A stretch of 39,704 nt of DNA from Clostridiales bacterium (GTDB taxonomy: Bacteria > Bacillota > Clostridia > Lachnospirales > Lachnospiraceae). Position 1 is the stretch's first letter; every line of letters begins with the position of its first letter. The stretch spans positions 1-39,704 of the forward strand of contig JAAYPT010000018.1 of assembly GCA_012519695.1 (NCBI GenBank). The letters are read 5' to 3'. Below are positions 25,193-32,616 of the stretch, piece after piece. The translations under genes and the position numbers were made by a program. Under the pieces are notes generated by a model. That model did no database searches. It saw only the letters and a program-made list of their open reading frames with translations, and was not told the DNA's origin.

Positions 25193-25234
25193 AGTCTCAA
25201 GCCAGTGGCAACTATCGTGAGATAGCTTGAGACT
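25193..25234. promoter_or_regulatory. TGAGACT inverted repeat upstream of the membrane protein gene
   Basis: AGTCTCAAGC (25193-25202) and GCTTGAGACT (25225-25234) form a perfect 10-bp inverted repeat, with a further TGAGAT at 25218. The motif is that of the array at 16352-16530. It lies about 90 bp upstream of the gene at 25323, so it may control that gene. Confidence 0.5.
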
Positions 25235-25322
25235 ACAGATTTTGATTGTGCACTGTTAAATTGGATGAAAAAATGTAATACCAAGGTGCAATAAATAATT
25301 ATTAGAATGTGAGGCTGTTAAG

Positions 25323-26906
25323 ATGAAATTTAAATTTAGAACAATAATATATATATTAAGTTCTATCATTTCTTTAACGCTGCTGTCAGCAGTTGGTTAT
25401 TTTTTGAAAGTAGGTAATATTTTAGCTGATTTAGGTGATATTAATTATTTTGATTTGTTAACAAGTCAAATTGCAAATACATTGATAGTGCTTTCACTTA
25501 CTTCTGTTTTATCATTAAATTTTGGACAAGTTTATTGGGTTGATATAAAAGAAACGAAATTAATAATTCCGTTTTGGGGGTGTTTTATTGGAATAACATT
25601 GTATTTATTAACAGGTTTAGTATATTCAATTGTTTGCTATTCATTTAAGATAAATATAGGCGTGATTGTTTCAGCATTGTTTTCAACTATTTTGCTAGTG
25701 ATATTAACATTTAAAATGATTAGTATTTATTTCGGTAAAGAAGAATTAAAAAAACAACTGAAGTTTGAATACAAAAAACTATTGATTCTTAATCAAGCAT
25801 CGTATATTGATGATTATATTAGAAAAATGGAAACTTTTGAAAAAAGTGTGAAAGAAGACTTTTCTTACAAAGGTAAATTGATTAGACAATTGCATAAAGA
25901 AATTGTTAAAACTAAGAGTAAGTTAGAGAATAGTGAAATGGTTGATGAAATACATAAAAATCATATAGATAAACATATTGAGGGAATTGAAAAATTAAAG
26001 AATATAGATATAAAGCTTATAGAATATACCAAAAATGCTATAGATAATAATGACAGTGAGGTAGTATATGATAATGTAGATTTATTAATCGAGAGTGAGA
26101 ATTACGATACTTTTTTCAATGTGTTAGAAGAATTATTTGACTGGGATGAAAAATATACTTGTAAAAAATTAAAAGAAATTAGTAAAAAAAATACAGCTTG
26201 GATGGTTAAAGATCGTCTATTATTTTTTAAAAAATATGCATTACAGAATCTTATAACTGAAAGTGGGAAATTAGATGCTATTCAGAATTTATTATTGGTT
26301 TACGATCCAAATAATGATGGTATGCAAAAGATATCCCAAAAGGTAAGAATAGTAACTGATGATATAGATGAATTGAAAAAAGAAATGTTGAAATTAGATA
26401 ATGAACTTAACTCAGATGAGGATTACAGGAAAACTAGAGCACTGCAGGAGGAGGCAAGAAATGAAATTAAAATAAAAAGAGAAGAACTGAAAAACAAATT
26501 AGGAGATATTTTGTCTTCAGCTCAAACTAAAGAGATTAGATCCTTTTACATTCCTATTAAGGAGGCATGTATAGCATATGATGAGGGAAGATATGAAATA
26601 GTAAATAAATATATTACGGTTATTATAACAAATTTCGAACAAGATATAAAAACAATTTATTCGTTGTCTGGAATTTGTGAGATATCAACGTTATTTGATT
26701 TTAATTTTTCATATGTTACAGATGAAGAAAGATTTTTGATAAATCAATTAATTGAGAAAGACAAAGACAGAATGGTGTTATCAGAAAAAGATAAGACCCA
26801 AATAGCAAAGTTAGATAATGTAACTATCAGTAATAATCCTAAATCATATATGGATGCGGATTTTTTTGATGTTATAAAAAGTGTATTGAAAACAGATAAC
26901 GCATAG
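25323..26906 (+). CDS. Four-helix membrane protein with long cytosolic coiled-coil domain
   Basis: This is a 527-residue protein I do not recognise. Hydrophobic segments lie at about 8-28, 48-68, 78-102 and 108-130. A 390-residue, highly charged, helical cytosolic part follows, with an evident coiled coil (IDELKKEMLKLDNELNSDED, then ALQEEARNEIKIKREELKNK). No enzyme motif is visible. GTGAGG lies about 10 bases before the ATG. It stands alone between a COG2865 remnant and a WYL regulator, with a TGAGACT inverted repeat upstream. A membrane-effector role in defence is a guess from context. Confidence 0.6.
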   Translation: MKFKFRTIIYILSSIISLTLLSAVGYFLKVGNILADLGDINYFDLLTSQIANTLIVLSLTSVLSLNFGQVYWVDIKETKLIIPFWGCFIGITLYLLTGLVYSIVCYSFKINIGVIVSALFSTILLVILTFKMISIYFGKEELKKQLKFEYKKLLILNQASYIDDYIRKMETFEKSVKEDFSYKGKLIRQLHKEIVKTKSKLENSEMVDEIHKNHIDKHIEGIEKLKNIDIKLIEYTKNAIDNNDSEVVYDNVDLLIESENYDTFFNVLEELFDWDEKYTCKKLKEISKKNTAWMVKDRLLFFKKYALQNLITESGKLDAIQNLLLVYDPNNDGMQKISQKVRIVTDDIDELKKEMLKLDNELNSDEDYRKTRALQEEARNEIKIKREELKNKLGDILSSAQTKEIRSFYIPIKEACIAYDEGRYEIVNKYITVIITNFEQDIKTIYSLSGICEISTLFDFNFSYVTDEERFLINQLIEKDKDRMVLSEKDKTQIAKLDNVTISNNPKSYMDADFFDVIKSVLKTDNA

Positions 26907-27371
26907 TATATGGAAATTGTAGCTGATTTTGATTGGAATTGAAAAAAACTCAAAGGTTGATTATAAGAAAAATAGAGCAATATAAGCCAGATTTTTATAA
27001 TTATATTTCAAATGAATTTTGCAAATAGAATGTGAATCTATAGAAAGATAGGATTATTACAACAATAATTGATTTTAGGAGAGTAAAAATATCAATTTTA
27101 GAAACGGATGAATGTTATAAGTTTTGCGAGACTTTATGAGAAACTTCAGATTGGCTTGGGATACACAACTAATGCATATGTTTATGGAAATTTTAGCATT
27201 AATATGAAAGATATGCCAAAAAGTACTGCAGAAAAGCATACCAGAATTCATGAGTTTGTATGAGCGCGAAGCAATTAAAACGCTTGCGGACAATATGGAT
27301 GAAATAGAATTGACTACTCTACCTTCAGTATTTTTGGTATAATCAAGATATCAAAATACTGGAGGTGTTTT
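26907..27371. other. Intergenic stretch with only a doubtful small frame
   Basis: AT-rich DNA. A 51-codon frame from ATG 27108 (MNVISFARLYEKLQIGLGYT and on) has no ribosome-binding site at a usable distance and no recognised domain. An extended -10-like TGGTATAAT at 27336-27343 lies about 30 bp before the WYL gene and may be its promoter; the best -35 is too far away (TTGACT at 27310). Confidence 0.4.
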
Positions 27372-28394
27372 ATGTCTGGTGAACAAGTTGAAAAGCAAAG
27401 ACGTGGTCCGAGGAGTAATCAGAAACTTAAGATACTGTATTTAGCAAAGATTTTATTAGATAATACGGATGCTAATCATGATATTACTTTGCAGGAAATT
27501 ATCGACAAATTAGCTGCAAACAATGTGACAGCAGAACGAAAGAGCTTGTATGATGATATTGCCTAATTAGATGATTTTGGAATTAAGATAAAGAAGACAC
27601 AATATGGAAAAACCTATCATTATCAGGTGATTAACCGTGAGTTTGAACTGGCAGAGTTGAAACTTTTGGTGGATTCTGTTGCGTCAGCGAAGTTTATTAC
27701 AGAAGAAAAATCCAACGAACTTATTAAGAAGATAGAACACTTGGCAAGTAAGCAGGAAGCTTCCATGCTACAGCGTCAGGTCTATGTATCGGGTCGTGTA
27801 AAGACAATGAATAAAGATATCATGGAAAACGTAGATGCCATTCATAATGCGATTTCCCAGAATCTTAAAATTTCCTTTCAGTATTTTCAATGGAATAGTA
27901 AGAAGGAGCCGGAACTGCGCAAGAATGGAGAAAGGTATATTATTAGTCCATGGGGATTGTCATGGGACGATGAGAATTATTACCTGGTAGGTTACGATTC
28001 CGGAGCGGATAGAATCAAGCATTACCGCGTGGATAAGATGCTCAAAATCAAAGTGGAATCCACAAGACGTGAGGGCAGAAATAAATTCAAGGAAGTGGAT
28101 ATGGCTGCTTATGCAAAGAAGATGTTCAACATGTTTGATGGAGAAGAGCAGAATGTAGAAATCTTGTGCGTAAATGAATTAGCGGGAGTTATGATTGACC
28201 GCTTTGGTAAAGATGTACGAATGCTCAAAGTAGATGACGAACATTTCAGAGTAGTTGTAAAAGTTGCAGCAAGCAGTCATTTCATTCATTGGATTATGGC
28301 ATTGGGAGATGGTGCAAAGATTATAGGTCCGGAGAGCCTGGTGGAAGAAGTAAAAAAAGAAATACGGAGATTATCCCAACAATATGAGAAATAA
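27372..28394 (+). pseudogene. WYL-domain transcriptional regulator interrupted by an in-frame stop
   Basis: The N-terminal HTH (NQKLKILYLAKILLDNTDAN, then TLQEIIDKLAANNVTAERKS) is followed by YDDIA and TAA at 27564-27566. The same frame then continues without a gap: LDDFGIKIKKTQYGKTYHYQ and a full WYL domain (ISPWGLSWDDENYYLVGYDS, then HYRVDKM). Normally this is one protein of about 340 residues. GGAGGTG precedes the ATG. An ATG-type restart at about 27627 would give a 255-residue protein lacking the HTH. WYL regulators often control defence islands by sensing nucleic-acid ligands; here DNA binding is probably lost unless the stop is suppressed. Confidence 0.8.
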
Positions 28395-28411
28395 CAGAAC
28401 AAAGATTCGAT

Positions 28412-28499
28412 GTACGAGTCAGAATTTATGGACTCGTACTTTGGCATAATAGAGTCATCCTAAGAGGCAACAGAACTTCTTAAGATGGCTCTATTTTTT
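28412..28499 (+). terminator. Inverted repeat and intrinsic terminator after the WYL gene
   Basis: A perfect 9-bp inverted repeat GTACGAGTC / GACTCGTAC occupies 28412-28420 and 28431-28439. A second hairpin pairs 28451-28459 with 28484-28492 (one G-T pair), extended inwards by TAAG/CTTA, and is followed by ATTTTTT. The second is a convincing terminator. Confidence 0.7.
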
Positions 28500-28581
28500 G
28501 AATTTGAAATAATCGATGTAGGATTTTAATCTGGATGATTATAACAGTGGCTAAGTAGTAGTGATAAGGAGGGTGATTTAT

Positions 28582-29055
28582 ATGGAAAAGAATTCAGCAG
28601 GTGAAAAATTTGTATTAGTGCTTGTGGTGATAGGTGTATTTTATTTTATCGGATGGATTTCAGGAGCATTTGAATCAGAACCTAAATGTATCAAGGGTGG
28701 ATGTGATAGAAAGCAGGAATCAGGGAGCAGTTATTGCTACCTCCATAAGCCGTATGAGAGGAAATCTTCCACATATAGCGGAACATTTTCTGAAAGTGAG
28801 ACATCAACGGTTAGTTCACCAAGTAGCAGTTCGTCAGAAACTTTTAGTAGTACGACGAATAGTTATAGTGACACTGCAAAGGAAAATGATTATGGAACAA
28901 GCAATTCCAAGAAAAACAACACATATGATTCTTATGATGATGGATATGATGATATCTATATGGATGGGGACTATGATTATGATAGATACGATAACGACAG
29001 TGATTATGCAGAGGGCGTAGATGATACAATGGATGAATTTGGGGAGGAGTGGTAG
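28582..29055 (+). CDS. Single-pass membrane protein with Cys/His cluster and acidic Tyr/Asp tail
   Basis: This is 157 residues from the ATG at 28582, which follows AAGGAGGG; an upstream GTG would start inside that site. One transmembrane segment (FVLVLVVIGVFYFIGWISGA, about 10-29) is followed by a possible zinc site (CIKGGCDRKQESGSSYCYLH). A 55-residue Ser/Thr-rich linker then leads to a C-terminal tail of D/Y repeats (YDSYDDGYDDIYMDGDYDYD). No function is recognised. It is followed by the HIRAN gene after 75 bp. Confidence 0.65.
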   Translation: MEKNSAGEKFVLVLVVIGVFYFIGWISGAFESEPKCIKGGCDRKQESGSSYCYLHKPYERKSSTYSGTFSESETSTVSSPSSSSSETFSSTTNSYSDTAKENDYGTSNSKKNNTYDSYDDGYDDIYMDGDYDYDRYDNDSDYAEGVDDTMDEFGEEW

Positions 29056-29130
29056 AAAAAAGGGATAAAGAGGATTACGGTGCTATTTATTATGTCATGA
29101 ATTGTTTGATTGAAAAAGGAGGAAGTAATT

Positions 29131-29436
29131 ATGGACGAGATGTATTTTACAATAACAGGATGCAATTATTATTTTGGTAATAGATTTATGGAAAAAGGAA
29201 TGAAGGTGAAATTGGTAAAGGAGCCAGACAATGAGTATGACAAAGAGGCAATACAGGTTAAGATAAAGGGTCTTGGCAAAGTTGGATATGTGGCAAATAG
29301 TCCATATACGGTAAAGGGAGAGTCAATGAGTGCCGGCAGGCTATATGATAGGCTTGGAAACAAAGCCAAGGGAAAGATTGAGTTTGTAATTGGTGGTGGA
29401 GCGATTTGCAAGATTGTTGATAATGGTATAGAATAG
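29131..29436 (+). CDS. HIRAN-domain protein
   Basis: This 101-residue protein consists almost entirely of a HIRAN domain: FTITGCNYYFGNRFMEKGMK, VKLVKEPDNEYDKEAIQVKI and GKVGYVANSPYTV. HIRAN domains bind DNA 3' ends or damaged DNA, mostly as parts of larger helicases; stand-alone copies occur in bacteria with unknown roles. The ATG at 29131 follows AAAGGAGG at ideal spacing, so the TTG 21 bases upstream is rejected. Confidence 0.82.
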   Translation: MDEMYFTITGCNYYFGNRFMEKGMKVKLVKEPDNEYDKEAIQVKIKGLGKVGYVANSPYTVKGESMSAGRLYDRLGNKAKGKIEFVIGGGAICKIVDNGIE

Positions 29437-29528
29437 GTAAGCGTATTGCGGTAGAAGCAACAGTTATAGGACAACCATTATGAGAAGTATGGATTTGTGA
29501 AAATACAAGATGAAATGGAGAGAGTATA

Positions 29529-30239
29529 GTGCGTAGAAAAGTGACAGATTTACAACCATGGGAATGTTTGATGAAAAGAATTGCATGGAGACAATTAGGG
29601 GATATTCATGACAAGAAGATACTTGATTTTGGTAGTGGTATTGGAGTAACAGCAAATTATCTGGCAGAAAATAACGATGTAACAGCTATTGAACCGGATG
29701 AAGAAAGTGTAAAGGAAAGATGGTCAGATAATCAGTATAGGCAAATTGTCGGAAGTACAGATGAATTGCGCAAATTTGCGGATGAGACATTTGACATGAT
29801 TATTTGCCACAATGTTTTAGAGTATGCAAAGGATAGAGAAGATATTGTTAAGGAGTTTGCACGAATCCTGAAGCTAAATGGAAAGATTTCTATTATGAAA
29901 CATAATCGAGCAGGAAGAGTTATGCAGATGGTTGTACTTCTAAATGATTTTGAACATGCGAATAGCTTACTTAATGGTAATGATGGAATGACTTCTAAGT
30001 ATGGAGCGATTCATTACTATGAGGATTCTGATATCGAAAAATGGTGCCCGGAACTTACAATTACAAAGACACTTGGTATGAGAACATTCTGGGATATGCA
30101 GCAGAATCAAGAGATTCACAAGGATGTGGATTGGCAGGATAAAATGGTGGAGATTGAGATGCGTGTGTCTGATATGGATGGATATAAGGATATTGCATTT
30201 TTTCATCATCTGATGGTTGAAAAGATTTCATTGACATGA
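29529..30239 (+). CDS. Class I SAM-dependent methyltransferase
   Basis: This 236-residue protein has motif I ILDFGSGIGVTANYLAENND, an acidic motif II residue in VTAIEPDEESV, and motif IV FDMIICHNVLEYAKDREDIV, typical of small-molecule methyltransferases of the UbiE/Methyltransf_11 type. The start is GTG at 29529 after GGAGAGA. The substrate is unknown. It precedes a leader-peptide attenuator and the nucleoside phosphorylase gene on the same strand. Confidence 0.85.
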   Translation: MRRKVTDLQPWECLMKRIAWRQLGDIHDKKILDFGSGIGVTANYLAENNDVTAIEPDEESVKERWSDNQYRQIVGSTDELRKFADETFDMIICHNVLEYAKDREDIVKEFARILKLNGKISIMKHNRAGRVMQMVVLLNDFEHANSLLNGNDGMTSKYGAIHYYEDSDIEKWCPELTITKTLGMRTFWDMQQNQEIHKDVDWQDKMVEIEMRVSDMDGYKDIAFFHHLMVEKISLT

Positions 30240-30289
30240 GAAATTATAGGTGGTATGCTAATTGACAAAATTATAAGGAGAACATGCAA

Positions 30290-30352
30290 ATGAATCAGAA
30301 CTTACATTTAAGACGTTATATGTACATGTATTATAGACGTACTCAGCTATAA
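30290..30352 (+). CDS. Leader peptide, Arg/Tyr-rich (20 residues)
   Basis: ATG at 30290 lies 9 bases after AAGGAG and opens a 20-codon peptide whose core is RRYMYMYYRR, ending at TAA 30350-30352. It is followed within 150 bp by mutually exclusive RNA pairings and an intrinsic terminator before the phosphorylase gene. Such peptides sense ribosome stalling, either from amino-acid shortage or ribosome-targeting drugs. Clustered Tyr and Arg codons make stalling within the peptide the likely signal. Confidence 0.6.
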   Translation: MNQNLHLRRYMYMYYRRTQL

Positions 30353-30398
30353 ACTTGGCAAGGTTAGTGCATTAGTTTATGGTTGATAGGTCTTTTGG

Positions 30399-30500
30399 TC
30401 TAGTGCATATAACCAGAATGTAAGTGATGTGTTTAATATATATTGCATCTTAATTTGGAATTATCGCACTAGACACTGAATGTTTGGTGCGATTTTTTTT
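30399..30500 (+). promoter_or_regulatory. Transcription attenuator: antiterminator and terminator
   Basis: The terminator is a 13-bp stem (30463-30475 with 30481-30493, two G-T pairs), loop CTGAA, followed by eight T. Its 5' arm contains GCACTAGA (30466-30473), which is exactly complementary to TCTAGTGC at 30399-30406. Pairing of those two would block the terminator. Together with the leader peptide upstream this is the classical attenuation layout, controlling the genes at 30579 and 31368. Confidence 0.6.
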
Positions 30501-30578
30501 CAATAGGAAATTTGATGACAAGATGACATTGGTTGATTATGTAAAAACTGCATTAGAGCAATAAGGAGGTTGATTAAA

Positions 30579-31325
30579 ATGATAACAGATGTATTTGAAA
30601 AATCAGAGGTTTTATTTGGACCAAAAGATTTTTATGGTGAGCAAAAGCATTTATGTGATAAGTGCATTATTGTGTTTTCCGAGAAGATATTTGCATATAT
30701 GATTGAAACATATGTGCATGAGGAAGCAGGATTTATAAGATGTTGCAATGGAATTACCACGGTATATGTTTTTGAAATAGATGGAATGAAAATTGCAGGA
30801 TATTTAAGCCATATTGGTTCGGCATTGGCTGGAAATGACGTGATTGATGTAAATTGGCTTACAGGTGCAAGTAAATTTATTATGTTTGGTTCAGCAGGTT
30901 CTTTGGATAGCAATGCGACAAATGGAAAGTTTGTTATTCCAACAGAAAGTTATCGAGACGAAGGCTTGAGCTATCATTACGCTGCACCGGCAGATTATAT
31001 AAAAATCAAGAATTCAGAAATTGTGAAAACAATATTGAATGAATTAAACCTTCCAAGTGTGGAGGGGAAGGTTTGGACAACGGATGCAATATATCGAGAA
31101 ACAAAAGCCAAGATGGAAGCAAGAAAGGCAGAAGGCTGTATTGCTGTCGAAATGGAACTAGCAGGAGTACAGGCGGTATGTGATTTTTATGGCTGGGATT
31201 TATATGATTTTCTTGTTACGGGTGATATACTTGACCAAGCAGTTTATGATGTTTCAGGGCTTGCAAATGCAAACCATAACATGGATAAATTATATATTGC
31301 AATTGAAATAGCAAAGAGAATTTAA
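30579..31325 (+). CDS. Nucleoside phosphorylase family protein
   Basis: This 248-residue protein of the PNP_UDP_1 fold should cleave a nucleoside with phosphate. Visible family features are ISHIG-like YLSHIGSALAGNDVIDV, the phosphate-site GSAGSLDSNA, TTDAIYRET, and the substrate-binding AVEMELAGVQAVCDF with the conserved E-M-E. The ATG at 30579 follows AAGGAGG. It lies directly behind the attenuator and 42 bp before the phosphatase gene, so both probably depend on read-through. The natural substrate (purine or uridine type) is not determined. Confidence 0.85.
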   Translation: MITDVFEKSEVLFGPKDFYGEQKHLCDKCIIVFSEKIFAYMIETYVHEEAGFIRCCNGITTVYVFEIDGMKIAGYLSHIGSALAGNDVIDVNWLTGASKFIMFGSAGSLDSNATNGKFVIPTESYRDEGLSYHYAAPADYIKIKNSEIVKTILNELNLPSVEGKVWTTDAIYRETKAKMEARKAEGCIAVEMELAGVQAVCDFYGWDLYDFLVTGDILDQAVYDVSGLANANHNMDKLYIAIEIAKRI

Positions 31326-31367
31326 AAAATCAGGTAACATATAATAAAGTGAGATATAGGAGACATT

Positions 31368-31946
31368 ATGACAAAAGTATATTTTGTGCGTCATGCACAG
31401 CCGGAGTATGCATGGGAAGAAGATAGAACACGACCTTTGACACAAGAAGGGAAAAAAGATTCAGCAATTGTATTAGATTTTTTGAAAGATAAGAAAATAG
31501 ATGTGTTTTATTGTAGTCCTTACAAGCGGAGTATAGATACTATCGCAGATACTGCCACATTTTTTGGAAAAGAGATAATTACAGATGAGCGTTTGAGAGA
31601 GCGGGAAAAGGGAACGGAGGGGAATAACCATGGGATGTTTCGAAAACGCTGGACTGACCATAAGTATCATGAAGAGGGTGGAGAATCTATTGCCATGGTT
31701 CAGAGTCGCAACATGGAAGCTTTGAATGAGATTTTATCAAATAATCTTGATAAGAAAATCGTTATAGGAACTCATGGTACTGCTCTTAGTACAATACTGA
31801 ATTATTATGATAACAATTTTGGATGTGAGGATTTTTTGAGAATTATAGACTGGATGCCATATGTTATTGAGCTGGATTTTGAGGGAAGTAAATTGGTCGA
31901 TAAGCATGAGCATTGCCATGTGGAGAAGGAGTTTAAAGGCAATTAG
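31368..31946 (+). CDS. Histidine phosphatase (phosphoglycerate-mutase-like)
   Basis: This 192-residue protein of the histidine phosphatase superfamily has the catalytic RHG-type motif VYFVRHAQPE (H9 as RHA) near the N-terminus, the second arginine in CSPYKRSIDTI, the acid/base E in RLREREKGTEG and the second histidine in IGTHGTALSTIL. GATATAGGAG precedes the ATG. It is likely cotranscribed with the phosphorylase gene. The substrate is unknown; such enzymes act on many phosphometabolites. Confidence 0.88.
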   Translation: MTKVYFVRHAQPEYAWEEDRTRPLTQEGKKDSAIVLDFLKDKKIDVFYCSPYKRSIDTIADTATFFGKEIITDERLREREKGTEGNNHGMFRKRWTDHKYHEEGGESIAMVQSRNMEALNEILSNNLDKKIVIGTHGTALSTILNYYDNNFGCEDFLRIIDWMPYVIELDFEGSKLVDKHEHCHVEKEFKGN

Positions 31947-32275
31947 CGTGCAGATAAGAAGTTGAGAAATGGGGGGGATGCAGAAAGGAGTATATTATGC
32001 AATAAGGAATAACTACTACAAATTTTTCATTTTAAAAATAAAAAATTTGTAAAGTTTATAGTATTTCAAACAATCTTATATTTCTGGGAATTTAGTGATA
32101 TTGAGAATGGGATTATATTATAGTAAAATGGATGAATATTAAATGAGTCTATCAATTGGATAAGGCTATGTATAATATCTATTAAGGTAGAATTTTTTAT
32201 ATTTCAAGATAGGTTTCATTATTTTCTAGGGACAAAGAAAAGTATAAAAAGATAAATAAAATAATGAGAAAATGG
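31947..32275. other. Non-coding stretch after the phosphatase gene
   Basis: AT-rich, with no credible gene. A G7 run lies at about 31971-31977, and CAAATTTTT...AAATTTG (about 32019-32050) forms an imperfect hairpin. Confidence 0.5.
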
Positions 32276-32313
32276 AGACTTTATAGAGAAAAAATTCTAT
32301 AAGGTCTTTTTTT
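32276..32313 (+). terminator. Intrinsic terminator
   Basis: AGACTTTATAGA (32276-32287) pairs with TCTATAAGGTCT (32296-32307) over 12 bp with one G-T pair, and the T run extends to 32313. It isolates the following OLD module. Confidence 0.75.
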
Positions 32314-32420
32314 GAGCAAAAGAGGAAAATCATTAAAAAAAGAAAAAACATAGGAGTGAAAGATTTATTTCTAAAATAGAAAAATACAATAAATTTTGTA
32401 TTATAGCACACAATAATAAA

Positions 32421-32509
32421 AACGAACATGATATTTGATGAAAATTGCGAAAACTCGAAAAAAAGTTTAAAAAGTATTGAAAACTTTATAGGAATTGATA
32501 GTATATTAG
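32421..32509 (+). promoter_or_regulatory. Shared upstream block, copy B, ahead of the OLD nuclease gene
   Basis: ATATTTGATGAAAATTGCG, then AGTTTAAAAAGTATTGAAAA and GGAATTGATA, align with copies A (20640) and C (39400). Promoter-like boxes are TTGAAA (32477) and TATATT (32502), about 110 bp before the gene start. Confidence 0.6.
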
Positions 32510-32616
32510 TTATATAAAAGAAAAGATATAAGATGCTATATTGTAATTATTATATGGCACGGTAATCAAGAGAATGATGAGGATTTTGCTATTATTGAAA
32601 AATTTTAGGAGGAAAA

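Noticed and set aside
28634-29020. 128-residue frame overlapping the acidic-tail membrane protein
   Set aside because: It is an out-of-frame shadow in low-complexity sequence, without its own ribosome-binding site.
30285-30500. T-box or metabolite riboswitch
   Set aside because: No T-box sequence or specifier stem is visible and the leader is short; an open peptide with a good ribosome-binding site explains the structure better.
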